Below are positions 11,558 through 23,054 of a DNA stretch of 64,000 nt, one piece after another (positions within the stretch are counted from its first letter, which is position 1; each line of letters begins with the position of its first letter). Below the pieces are notes generated by a model that was not told the DNA's origin, ran no database searches, and saw only the letters and a list, made by a program, of their open reading frames with translations. A program made the translations under genes and the position numbers. Source of the DNA: Hofstenia miamia (Eukaryota > Xenacoelomorpha > Acoela). Where the stretch lies: NCBI GenBank assembly GCA_004352715.1, contig SCFE01000040.1, forward strand, positions 723,512 to 787,511. Direction: 5' to 3'.

Positions 11558-12917
11558 ATGTGTCAAGAGAAATTTAAATGAAAACGGAGGGCAAAATTTT
11601 TTGAATTTTAGACAATGAATTGCCCATGGCTTACAGTAGTTAATACAGGCAGAAGACCGTTACATTGGGACATTCTGAAGTTCTCGTAACACCCATGAGT
11701 ACTTGCCACATAGAAATGAAGTGATTCTATTGGATGCCACCTAGTGACGAAATATTTTTGACAAAACAAAATTGAACAAATTAATTTTTTGACGAAGTTT
11801 TATTTTTGATTGCTAGGATTTTGGCAAAGTGATATAATTGAAGACAATAAATGTTTTTGACAATATTGAATTGAGCCTAATAATTTTTTGACAAAGTTTA
11901 TATTTTATAGGCAAACCGATGTATTTGCCTCTGTTAATATAGTATGAAATATTTGTTGTAACAATGTTTAAAACACACAACAGTCTGTATTAAGGAAAAT
12001 AATTCTTAAATGTAAAAGCCAACACTTGTGTATACATTAACAAAAAGCATGTATGTAAAATAAAGCAAAATATTTTTGTTTGAAAATACTTATTAATAAT
12101 GACTTTTACCAAAGAAATTTAGCAATAAAATATAATTCCAAAAACATGAATTTCTTGCATATAGAATTTCAATGATCTTTGACAATTATTTATGTAATAT
12201 GTATAAAAAAATTGGCTACATTTTAAACCATAGATTACAAACAAATGTGTTTGCCAACAGAACATATTCCAATGATGTCAGAGATACACCCCTGCCCACA
12301 ATGCTGAACTTCATCATTCAGAGCTGTTGTGTAATGTACACTTTTACATTTAGTGCAAATTATACTTTGTATAATCTATATTGTTGATTAATATTAATGC
12401 ATGTTGAAATATACATCTATACAAATGTTATACACAAGTGTTAGCTTTTACATATAAGAATTATTTTCCTTAATAAAGAGTGTTGTGTGTTTTAAACATT
12501 GTTACAATGAATATTTCATACTATATTAACAGAGGCAAATACATCAGTTTGCCTATAAAATATAAACTTTGTCAAAAAATTATTATGCTCAATTCAATAT
12601 TGTCAAAAACATTTATTGTCTTCAATTATATCACTTTGCCAAAATCCTAGCAATCAAAAATAAAACATGGTCAAAAAATTAAATTGTTCAATTCAGTTTT
12701 GTCAAAAATATTTCGTCACTAGATGGCATCCAATAGAATCACTTCATTTCTATGTGGTAAATTGTCATGGGTCTTACAAGAACTTCAGGGTGTCCTAATG
12801 TAATGGGCTTCTGCCTGTCTTAAATATATGAAAAGGAAGTGTGTCAAGAGAAATTTAAATGAAAACTGAGGGCAAAATTTTTTGAATTTTAGACAATGAA
12901 TTTCCCATGGCTTACAC
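11558..12917. mobile_element. Foldback element with about 390-bp inverted arms, flanked by direct repeats
   Basis: Left arm 11646-12035 and right arm 12430-12817 are inverted copies, diverged by substitutions and small indels. Outer ends start CAGGCAGAAG and end CTTCTGCCTG. The spacer of about 395 bp (12036-12429) has no recognisable product. Outside the arms, a direct repeat of about 76 bp (11560-11635 and 12841-12916, starting TGTCAAGAGAAATTTAAATG) brackets the whole structure. No transposase is seen, so this is a non-autonomous long-TIR or foldback element, or a palindromic duplication. Confidence 0.75.
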
Positions 12918-13289
12918 ATGCTTATGTATTTCAGATATTTAATATACATAATTATTATATAAGAATTTTCTTAGCTGACCTATTTCCAGCATAGTGAGGT
13001 ATGATGCAGATGATGAAGCAGTGATTTCTGCATAACTAGGTATGGAGATTGATGTGGGTGACTAATTAAGGCAGAATGAGAGATTGTAAATTTTCAGTGA
13101 AATATTGGCCCATCTCAATAATTATCAACTTGCTTAAGTGTGCTAATTGAGACCTGGGTGATTGTGGCAGTGCTGCAATTTGCCAAATATCTTTGATTGA
13201 GTGAGAAAGAATGGCATAACCCCATCTAGAAAAATTGATTCCATCAATTGCAAATAATTTTGAATTTACAGCATTTCCTAAATACATAC
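12918..13289. other. No gene seen
   Basis: AT-rich, without recognisable coding or repeat structure. Confidence 0.45.
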
Positions 13290-14400
13290 AAGAACAATGA
13301 GTATTCAAATATTGGTGCATACAGACCAATTTCTCACTTATTTAAGCTCTCTAATGTGTTTGAAAAGGTCGTATTTTTCCACTTATTAAGCCTCAACTTG
13401 CCTCATGTCAACATGGTTTTTGTACACAAAGATCAGCTGTAAGACAACTACTAATGCCTTTGATTTCAATTATCCCAGTATTTGTGTATACTTTGATTCT
13501 AGAAAGGCATTTGATAAAATTTTCATTCAATTTTACTGGAAAAACCTAAAAGGATTGTTATGAATGATGGATTTATTCAACTATAGGCTTGTATCATAAG
13601 TAATTGCACATACATTTGTTGCAATAGATATAAATGTACTAATGCTACACCCATGAATTGCACATACATTTGTTGCCATAGTTATATCAAACCATTCAGA
13701 TAACAAAATGTTATTTATTTAACTGTTGCAATAGATAAAAATGTACTAATACTACATTTTAAACTAAGGTATATTCATTGTGTCACTCAAAACAAACTTC
13801 ATGAATTGGGATTTAATGTTATACCACATCATCCCTATTCTCCTGACCTATCACCAAGCAAATACTATCTATTTAGAATATCTATCTATTCATTTACAGA
13901 ATAAAACTTTTGAAAACTCTGATTCATTGAACCAAGAAATACTTGTGTGGCTTGAAAGTAAACAGACTGCCTTCTTTAATAAGGCATTTGAAGATCTTCC
14001 TGGTTGATATTTTGATCATCTAACTGATAATTTAAATATATATATGTAGCAAATGTTATATTGTTTTTTTGTTATAATTACAAATCATGTGCTGTGCAAT
14101 TACTTATGATACAAGCCTATATTTGCTTCATATTTAAATAAATCAAAGGCATTGTGTTTCTTTAGAAAACACTATTTACTCCAATCTCCCAATCTCTAGT
14201 GGTGCTCCACAAGGTTCAGACTTTGCTATTCATTTTTTCTTATTGTGCATAAATGATTTAGCTGAATGTGCACAATTTAGAACAGTTTTTCTGTTTGACA
14301 GAGATTCTAAATTGTTAAGAGCAGGTCCAAACTGTATCTCAGAAATTCAAATAGACATAAATAACTTTGCAGATTAGAGTTCAGCTAATTTAATGAATTT
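13290..14400 (+). pseudogene. LINE reverse transcriptase remnant split by a mariner insertion
   Basis: Left part: GAYRPISHLFKLSNVFEKVV (about 13316-13375) matches the start of LINE RT domains, and VYFDSRKAFDKI (about 13483-13518) matches the first catalytic Asp block. Right part, after the nested element: SGAPQGS...INDLAE (about 14197-14270) and LFDRDSKLL, the degraded position of the YADD box. Several frameshifts and stops are present. Loss of the YADD motif (FDRD) means no activity. It differs from the 10-kb copy and is more decayed. Confidence 0.75.
13586..14117 (+). mobile_element. Deleted mariner element nested in a LINE
   Basis: Perfect 28-bp inverted ends (13583-13610 and 14093-14120) beginning at GGCTTGTATCATAAG, with TA on both sides (13584-13585, 14118-14119). 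Inside, plus strand, the C-terminal mariner transposase block HHPYSPDLSPSKYYLF is readable (about 13823-13870) in one frame, followed after a frameshift by a frame ending FFNKAFEDLPG. In mariner enzymes (D,D34D) the last catalytic Asp sits in PSDY. Here it is Lys, so the enzyme would be dead. At about 530 bp it is a deletion derivative of the usual 1.3-kb element. Confidence 0.85.
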
Positions 14401-14480
14401 ATTGAACAAATTAATTTTTTGACAAAATTTCTATTTTTGATTTTTAGCATTTAGGCAAACTAATATTTTTGATGCCAGGT
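14401..14480 (+). repeat. Solo fragment of the foldback arm
   Basis: TTGAACAAATTAATTTTTTG and the following 50 bp match the left arm of the foldback element (about 11773-11840) with several differences. It shows that the sequence is a repeat family, not a single local palindrome. Confidence 0.6.
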
Positions 14481-15756
14481 TTCACTTAAGGCATGTTTGT
14501 TGCTTCAAGAAAATAATTCATAGATCCAAAACCCAAATATTTCAAAATGAAAAAAATTGGAAAAATCATGTGTTATTTGCATTAGAGTATGTTTGTAAGT
14601 GCATTAATATTGATCAAAGCAAATATGCAAGAGGTAAAAAAACCACAATTTCTCTAGTTTTTATGCATAAATTGCACTAATTGTAAAAGTGCACATTACA
14701 TAATTTCTTTTTGCAGGCCCCATACATGCCTGTTATTATTACTGACTCATTTACCCATAAAAAATTTTCCATGCATTTCAATTGTTTAGACAGTTCTATG
14801 TACAAAATTTATTTTGCTTTTCACAATCAATTCATTACATGCAAACAGTTACATTTTCATTTTTCAAATACATTGCTATTTTTCCATTATAAAAATTCCA
14901 TGTGTTTAATTTGTTTTGCTAATATCCAAATACATAAATGAGAAATTTTTTTGTTAAACTTGACATTACTAGCATAATGCACTAGAAAGGCAAACTAGTA
15001 ATTAGAAAAATTAAACATGGGTTATGCATAAAATGACTTAGTATTATAAATGTATGAAATATAGACTTACACATTAAAATCAAAGTAGTTTCTGGAAAAA
15101 AGTTACATGGTTTTATGTATAAAGACACAATTTCAATTTCTAACAATTATGCATGCAATGTTATTAATATGATTTATACAGACACATGGTTTTCAATGTA
15201 CAAAATTATTCTATTAGTTTTACATGATGATCTTCTCTCTGTATTTATTTTTAGTGTTTATGGTTTTTTCATGAATGTACATGTTGTAGACTATTATATC
15301 TTTTGTTGATTTTTACATGAAGATCTTCTTTTCAACATTTCTTTGTGGTTTATTTACATTTTAATAGATTATTACATCTTTTGTTGACTTACACACCTTT
15401 TTCAGCTTTATTTATGGGGTTTTATGTGGCTGTGTGCATTACAAGGCTTTCCACTATTCCATAGTTTTGCATCACAAAAATAGTCACAATTCCATGCTCT
15501 GCTCTGCCTTCTTTTCTAAATGTATACACTTATGAATTTAAGCCACAAGCTATATGATAAGTATTAATCAAAAGCAAAATGCTTACAAAGAATTTGATTT
15601 CTAGAAACAGCTAATAAGTTCAATACCACTAATTTAGTAGACAGTTAAAAATGATTACATATAAATAATTGCCTTCAGTCAATTGCAAGTTAAATAAATT
15701 AAACAAATGCAATTAAAACAAAATACTCAATAAAACAAAAAGTGTATAAATTCACT
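14481..15756. other. No gene seen
   Basis: AT-rich DNA with only short frames rich in Phe, Tyr, Ile and Lys, as expected by chance. No family recognised. Confidence 0.5.
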
Positions 15757-16070
15757 TTAAAGCCAAAAAGTTGTACAATGGAAAGAGATAATAAATTAAT
15801 AAATATAGGTGAATAAACCAATAATGCATAAACCTGTTTAAAGCAAAAACATGTATGATGGAAAGATAGAATACAAAAATGTAAATAGATGCATAAAGCA
15901 ATACCACACATAAATTCATTTAAAGCAAAAACATGTATGATGGAAAGAGTGTTAATACAAAAATGTATATAGATACATAAACAATACCCCTATTAAATTT
16001 GTTTTAAAGCAAAAATGTGCAAGATGGAAAGATAAATAATACAAAAATGTATATATAAAATAAAATATGG
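15757..16070 (+). repeat. Minisatellite, about 82-bp unit, four copies
   Basis: Units start near 15757, 15838, 15919 and 16004 with TTTAAAGCAAAAACATGTATG and ATGGAAAGA, then AATACAAAAATGTA. Spacing is 81-85 bp and copies differ by about 10-20%. No open frame persists through it. Confidence 0.75.
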
Positions 16071-16636
16071 AAAAAGCATATGATGTAGCCCATTATTCTT
16101 TGTGGAGATACATTTGAAACAATTAGCAAAGTTCACTTTACTGTTTAAGTAGCTTTGAGCCAGAGAGTTGATTAGTCACAAATTTGATATTTTAACATTT
16201 AAATGAAAATGCACTTGAATTCCCTACTCCAAGAAAACCACCACTTCCAATCTCTGATGTGTCATAATGATTAGTCAACAATTTGCTCCAGTCTTTTATG
16301 CTTTGGAAATTGTAATTCCACATGTCAAAGACATTCCTCTTTACACTGTGTGGTGGGCTCGATCAACAATTCTCTATGAAAATGCATCTCTTTAGATTTC
16401 CATCTGCTAAAATTAACTTATTGCAGTTTTACAATAATTGTAAAAACAGAGAGGGTCACACACACTGTCACAAAATAATCAAATACATAGTTAGAGTAAT
16501 TCCTTTTTACTAATGCAGGTAATAAAACACTCAAGAAAGCAATTTTAAAAAACATGTGATAGTAGAGTACATACTAAAAATAAATGAAGAAATGCGAATT
16601 ATATTCTTTGACCCAGTGAGTTGATTAGTTACAAAT
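16071..16636. other. Repeat-flanking sequence with recurring TTGATTAGT motif
   Basis: The motif TTGATTAGT(T/C)ACAAAT occurs at about 16163 and 16621, with a weaker form (TGATTAGTCAACAAT) at about 16268. The copy at 16621 is close to the apparent left end of the LTR-like repeat, so these may be partial LTR starts. No gene. Confidence 0.35.
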
Positions 16637-17586
16637 GCAGCTTAGATAAATTTGTATGTTGCAACCAAGTAATCTCAGTGTAATTGATTATGAATTAGTA
16701 TTTGTTGATACTATTAATTTTGACCAAACAAAAGGGGTGAAATCACTTCCATTATTTTTAGCCACCATCTTCACAGACAAAGATTCAAAATTTGAAATCA
16801 ACAGGTACTTTTTCAAGCTACTATAAATAGATTCAAATTCATGTTAACAAGTTGTGTTTAGTAGTGGCCTGGATCCATCATGGCAACAATTTAGGGACTT
16901 TGTGCCATGCCATGAAAGTGCACTTAGGTTATGAATAGAGTTTTTATTCTCATTTAGCTGGCTACCAATCATTATCTTACATGTATTAAACTTAACAAAC
17001 TTGAAATATGGCTGGTAAGGCAAAACCTAGGAATTTATATTTATATTATTTTAGATACAAATTAATGACAATAAGGTGACTGTGCATGTAATGAATATTA
17101 AATGTAGGTTAGAAAGCTGCTGTATATTAAACTAATCTATTAAAGCCAATATATTGCAGTAATGGCTATATGTAATATTAATTACACAGCTAGTGACAAG
17201 TCAGGTTGCAAGTACATGAAACACTTTTACAAATAGAGATTAATTTGAGTTGTGTCTTGTCTTGAGTACGCACCAAGCTAGGATAAGGTACATGTAAGTT
17301 ACCTCAATGAGCTGAGAAGGGGAACTCAACCAAAGGGATCATTGGTGAGCAAGTGATACTGGATGTGGAGATTAGCCTCAGGCAGATGCCCACTATCAAC
17401 AATTAGAAGAGATACTGCATGGCTTTGTCACCTAAATATTTATTAGTTATGTTTGTTAATGAAAGTTAATGGAACTAACTGGAAGTTAAGCAGTAGCAAA
17501 TTATTACATCCCTACCCACAAGTACACCACTAAAGCTATAAAGTAGCAAAGAGAAACAGTGACAATGCCTGGTAGAGGATGTTACA
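16637..17586 (+). repeat. LTR-like repeat, copy 1
   Basis: About 950 bp, similar to an inverted copy at 18094-18960 and a direct copy at 19010-20075. Shared blocks include TGGATCCATCATGG with CATGAAAGTGCACTTAGGTT, then TAATGGCTATAT, and the right end GGTAGAGGATGTTACA. The CA end and the placement of copy 3 before a gag gene suggest an LTR of a Ty3/gypsy element. This copy has no adjoining gag and would be a solo LTR. Confidence 0.65.
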
Positions 17587-18093
17587 ATAAGTCTTCAAGG
17601 AATAAATTCACCCCAGGACTGCTATGTAAATCCTGAGTGTTAAATAAAAACCCAAATTTAAATGCACATTCAGCAAAATATTAGTTTGCAATTTTCTCAA
17701 AATTTTTAGCAATCAATTTTTAAAATATCAATGTGTGTATATTTTTTACATGTAAATAATATACTATTTATAAGCATTTTTATGTTTAGAAGTAAATCTC
17801 AGCATGAAGTTGACTAATTTGATGAGCAGAATTCATATCCAGTGATGGAGAATTGAGTGTGAATTAGTACATCAACTACAAGGAAAGTGAATTGCCTGGA
17901 AAAGCATATTCTCATTTCTATGGCAACTACACAATACAATGGAAAAGACATCAACAAGACAGGGAATAACAAATTTGTCAATGTTTCTATACCAACTACA
18001 ATATGAGTGTATAAAGAATTCATGCATAAAAATTACAAAAGCAGTGAAAAGCTAAACACTCATATAATGTATACAACCACACAAGAGTCATAA
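17587..18093. other. Spacer between inverted LTR copies
   Basis: About 500 bp of AT-rich sequence with no recognised feature, lying between two LTR-like copies in opposite orientation. Confidence 0.5.
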
Positions 18094-18960
18094 TGTAACA
18101 TCCTCTACCAGGCATTGTCATCCATTTCTCCTTGCTATTTCATTATAACTGTAGTGATGTACTTGCAGGTAGGGATGTACTAATTTCATACTGTTCCACT
18201 TCCATGTCTTTAGTTCCATTAACTTTAATTAATAGACATTATCATAACCACTATTTAGGTGACAAAGCCTCACAGCATCTCTTCTAATCATTGGTAATGG
18301 GTGTCTCAATGAGGCCAATCTCCACATTCAGTATCACATGCTTACATATGATCCAGTTGGTTGAGTTCCACTTCTCAGCTCATTGATATAACTTACATGT
18401 ACCCTATCCTAGCTAAGTGTATACTCAAGACAAGACACAACTTGACTTAATCTCTATTAGTAAAAGTGTTTCATGTACTTGCAACCTGACTTATTACTAG
18501 CTGCATAGTTAATATTATTTACAACCATTACCAAAATATATTGGCTTTAACAAACTAATCTAATATGTAGCAGCCTCCTATCCTACATCTAATAACTGAT
18601 AAATGCTCAGTAACATTATTGGTTATTTTCTTGTCATCAATTTGGATCTAGAGTAATATAAATACAAATCCCTAGGCTTTGGCTTACCAGCCTTATTTCA
18701 AGTTTGTTATTTCTAATACATGTAAGATAATGATTGGTAGCCAGCTAAATGAGAATAAAAACTCTATTCATAACCTAAGTGCACTTTCATGGCTTGGCAC
18801 AAAGACCCTAGAATCATTCCCATGATGGATCCAAGCCACTTCTAAACACAACTCATTTAGCTTGACATTGTATTAAGCAATCAAACCACAATAAGGAATT
18901 GTAGCATAATCCAAGAATTAATGCTGCTAAAAATAAACAAAGAAGAAATTAATCAGGCAA
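18094..18960 (-). repeat. LTR-like repeat, copy 2, inverted
   Basis: Reverse complement ends GGTAGAGGATGTTACA at 18094 and follows copy 1 through most of its length with about 15-20% difference, including the ATCCATCATGG and TTCATAACCTAAGTGC blocks. Together with copy 1 it forms a palindrome with a spacer of about 500 bp. Confidence 0.65.
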
Positions 18961-19009
18961 GGAAGATTATCATTGAATTATGATTAAATTAGTATTAATT
19001 GTAAAGCAA

Positions 19010-20075
19010 ATTCAGTTTAGATTTATCATCATTAATTTTGTAAAATGCAACTAAGAAACAACATTTACCAAATAGTATTTGTTGAAACAATTTGGCAAAA
19101 ATGAAGGGGGCAATATTGCTTCCATTATTTTTCAGCCATTTTAGCAGATGATTCAAAATTCAAATTCAGCAGGTACTTTTGGATCTGAAACTATAAATAG
19201 AGTGAAATCATATGGAGAACTGTTGAAGTAAATTCTTTGAAAATCTTATCTTTAGATTTAATCTGGTTTGCTTATTATTAAATCATGTCAAGCTAAATGG
19301 TAAATGCATTAGTAGTAGCAAGGGCACACATCTGGAGTGATTTGAGGGTCCTTGATCCAAGCCATGAAACTGCATTTATCTTAGGGATATGATTAGGAGT
19401 TTTTCTCAATTTAGCTGACTATCAATTCTTTCATCAACATGTATGTAATAATAAAACCTCAGAGAAAATGGTTGGATAACCAATTGTAGGTTATTACATC
19501 TTTATATTAATTAGACTATGTAGGTGACCCATAAATAGACTGATAAGGAGCCTGAGCATGTATTAATAATTAGATGTAAGTTAGGAAGCTGCAAGTAATT
19601 ATCTATTTAATTATTTAAATTAAATAAAGCCAGTATTTTTCAGTAATGGCTATATAAATATTAATTAAGCAGCTAGTGACATTTCCAGATTGCAAGTATA
19701 AATTACACATTACAAATTGAGTTTAAGTCAGTTACATCCAGCCTTGAGGGTTGCACTGAGTTAGGATAGGGAACACATAAGCTACTTCATTGAGCTGAGA
19801 TCTGGAAACAATCCATTGATAATGAAGACAACTACATGTTGAAAGGTTTGGAGATCAGAGTCTGCCAGAGGCCTCATGAAAGATCAGTCAACAGAACTGC
19901 AACATTCAGTCCACATCTAAATAGTGTTTGATTACTACATAGTTAATCAAAGTTAACTACAAGTATTAATGGAGTAAAGAAGTTAGTAAAAGTACATCTC
20001 TACCCACACTAAACACAGAATTACATTCAAAAGGAATTAGTCAATGTGAGTTAGAGCTTGGTAGCAGATGCTACA
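19010..20075 (+). repeat. Probable 5' LTR of the first Ty3/gypsy element (copy 3)
   Basis: The third, more diverged copy of the LTR-like repeat. It ends GGTAGCAGATGCTACA immediately before a TGG-starting site and about 200 bp before gag, as a 5' LTR should. The left border is estimated from similarity to copy 1. Promoter signals inside could not be pinned down. No matching 3' LTR follows the pol remnant. Confidence 0.6.
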
Positions 20076-20091
20076 TGGCTACCATAACAGG
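20076..20091 (+). promoter_or_regulatory. Primer-binding-site-like sequence
   Basis: TGGCTACCATAACAGG directly abuts the LTR-like end. Retroelement primer sites begin TGG because they pair with the CCA end of a tRNA. I cannot say which tRNA. Confidence 0.4.
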
Positions 20092-20291
20092 TTAAAGAAC
20101 AAAGAAAAATCAACAAGTTGATATCCTGACTCACTACTTACATTTGAAGAAGTAAGAAATGCAAGTATGACATCACCAAAGAAATGGACAAGGTAAGACA
20201 TGCAATGGAAGCACCAACTACCAGCAAAGCATGCAGATTCCAAAACAAAGAATCATACCAAGATGCAAGCCACTACTAATCATAATTAAAA

Positions 20292-21458
20292 ATGACAAAT
20301 ACAAGAGGAAAGAAAGGAAGTGCCAAGAAAGGCACAAGCAGAACAACCACTACCCCAAGAAGATCATGTTCAGAAACAGACACATCCCCCACAGAATTAA
20401 AGACCCTACACATGTCCCCAGAGGCAAGTTCAACAGAAATCTTAAATATTCTCAGACAGAATAACAAAACAGAATCAATATTAAGAAGTGAGATACAACT
20501 GCTAATGGAAAAAGTTGCAGAACTAGAACAACAATGAAAATATGAATGCACAGAAGAAACCAACATTTGAGAGTTCTATCTTACCCAAGAATATTAACAA
20601 TGACATTATTCCATGAAATGCAACATTACCAAAATTTAATGGAAAGGTCAACAGTTATAGCCCAATGTTCATTGAATGGCTTCAAATGTTCAAAATTACA
20701 ATGGCTGAGAGAAAGGTAAGTCAGCAAGCAGCAGTTGCAAGATTCCCACTATACCTTACAGGAGCAGCATCCCAACATTATTTGCTGCTGGACACCAATA
20801 CAAAACGAAATTACAAACTATTAATTGGAGACTTTGTAGAGTACTACTAAAACAAAAGCTTCAAAAACCAGTACTGAATCATATTGAACTCAACAAAAAT
20901 GAGGAAAATGGACAATATATGAAACTACATTCAACAAGTGGAACAAATAGTAACACTTAGCTCCAGAGGAAACAAATATTTGAAGTATGACCTCTTCTCA
21001 CATATTTGCAAGGGAATGCCTGAGAACATTAGAACCCAATTTGAAATCAAATATGATGTGGACAACAAACTAGAGAAGATGATAAGAAAGGTGGTGGAAA
21101 TCCAAGCGACAATTGAAAACAATGCCCACATCTACAAAAAAGACGTATGACACAAAGAAAAACCAACATAATGGCAAAATAATTACAAGTCACAAACAGT
21201 GAATACCAAACCCTACAATGAAAATAAAATGGAAACATTTATTAGAATAAAAGGTAAAAAAAGGGAATGGCGGAGAAAGTAAAAGAGAGGGACATAAAGT
21301 GCTATAGTTGTGGAAAGAAGGGGCACAGAAAAGATGAGTGCAAAAAGCAGATCAATATGATAAGAAAAGAGGAGGTGTACTACAAAGACGAAGATGTGGT
21401 TGAATCTGAATCAGAATTGGTCAAGAACACACAAACTGAAGATGAATCAGGAAACTAG
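20292..21458 (+). pseudogene. Ty3/gypsy Gag remnant with zinc knuckle
   Basis: First frame (20292-20537): basic, Ser/Thr-rich start ending in a short Leu/Glu coiled-coil-like helix. Middle (about 20620-20850 and 20938-21150, two frames): LPKFNGK, then FIEWLQMFKITMAER, a capsid-like block typical of Ty3/gypsy Gag. End (21267-21458): CYSCGKKGHRKDEC (21300-21341), a complete CCHC nucleic-acid-binding knuckle, followed by an acidic tail. Stops and frameshifts separate the three pieces, so no full Gag can be made. The LTR-like repeat lies upstream and pol follows in the same direction. Confidence 0.8.
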
Positions 21459-21539
21459 CTCAAGTGCAGACTCCAAAAAACCAAGCACCAATAATGATTA
21501 CAACAAATTTGGACAACATTAACACAATAACAATAATGA

Positions 21540-23054
21540 TAAATGGAGTGATGACAAAGGCAACAATCAATATGGGGCTGTGACATCTATTATAACTGAT
21601 GAATGTGTGATGAAACTGGGGTTTAAACAACAGGACCTTGAATATTCAAACAAAAGACTAATTAACACATCTGGAGAATACATAGACACAAAAGGAAAGT
21701 TAAACACAGTACAAATTAGAATTGAGAACACCACCTTTAAACAATTGCTAGTAGTAATAGACACTCACAACAATTTGTTACCATACAAAGTGATATTGGG
21801 CAATGATTTTTTAATGAAGAATGGATGCTTAATAAATTACTCAAATAGAACAATCAAGGTAAAGGAAGAGGAAATCAAAATTGAAGAACAAGAAGGCAAG
21901 CTGTCAACAATAACATTCAAAATAGAAGAAGACATAAAGCTGCAACCATATCAATGGAGGATGCATACAATCGAAACAGGAGAGAAGATTACTGTGGACA
22001 TAATGATCTATGACAACAAAGGAATTAACTTGAAGAGAGTATCAATGCCATCAAGTGTGTGCACCATAAAAAACAGAAATGGAAGGATACTGATACTGAA
22101 TGCCACAAATCACAACATTAATGTGAAGAAAACCAACATGAGGATATTTGGAAAATATGTCAAGTCTAGCATCAAAGCAATTTGGAGAGCAACTGATGAC
22201 ATCAATGGGCAGAGTAGTTTGTACAGTCAATTCAAGGACTTACAAACAAAAACAGTAGGTACTCCACACAGCCAATTCAAGGGCAAGTGGATGAAAACCA
22301 TCAATGTAGCAAGTACTCCCAACAGCCAATTTGAGGGCATAGGGACGAAAGTAAATGGAGAAGACAAATACAAGACACCACAGTTACTAGAAGAGGACTA
22401 TCAACATCTGAATGGGAAGCAATTGCAACAACTCAGAGAAGTGCTAGAGAGACATAAACAGATATTCAACTATGGAGAGATAATCATGGGACAAGTGATA
22501 GGCAAGATGCACAAGATAGGTAAGATGACAAACAAACCAATAAAACTGCTGGTGAGACAAGTAACAGAGCAGATGAAAGATGAATACAATAGAATACTAA
22601 ATGAGCTAATCAACAATAAAATAATTCAACCTAGCAAGAGCCTATATGCAGCACCAACAGTGTTTGTAAAGCAGAGAGAGAAGTACAGATTTTCAGAAAC
22701 TAAATGAAGTGATGAAAAAAGACTCTTATCCACTTCCAAGAATAGAAGACATGCTGCACAAAGCCAGCAACCAAGCACAAATACTTTACATTGATAGATC
22801 TATACAAGGCATACTGTCAGGTGCAGATGGAAAAGGAGGATATCAAGAAAACATCATTCATCACACAGTATGGGCTGTACAAGTGGATTTATATGGCATT
22901 CGGGTTGTGTAATGCACTAATGACTTTCCAGAGATATAGAACAAAGGTACTAAAGAACAAGAAACATAAAATGGAAGAAGGTGTAAATGCATACTTAGAT
23001 GATATCATCATAATGATTAACACCATAGAAGAACACCTCAAAAAGCTGTATTAA
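21540..23054 (+). pseudogene. Ty3/gypsy Pol remnant: protease and reverse transcriptase start
   Basis: A 375-codon frame (21580-22707) starts at the protease. GAVTSIIT survives from the DTGA active-site box but the catalytic Asp-Thr is gone, and VILGNDFLMKNG is the second protease block. The RT begins near 22560, with KIIQPSKSLYAAPTVFVKQ, then shifts frame to SYPLPRIEDML and again to DLYKAYCQVQM and YMAFGLCNALMTFQRY. The catalytic box YLDD is intact at 22992-23003. The frame stops at 23054, and connection domain, RNase H and integrase are absent. Between protease and RT, three imperfect units of about 30 codons repeat the string SQFKG/SQFEG (about 22220-22345). The element is dead and 3'-truncated. 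Confidence 0.85.

Noticed and set aside
15757-16070. CRISPR array
   Set aside because: Units of about 82 bp repeat throughout without distinct spacers, and the genome is an animal's; this is a minisatellite.
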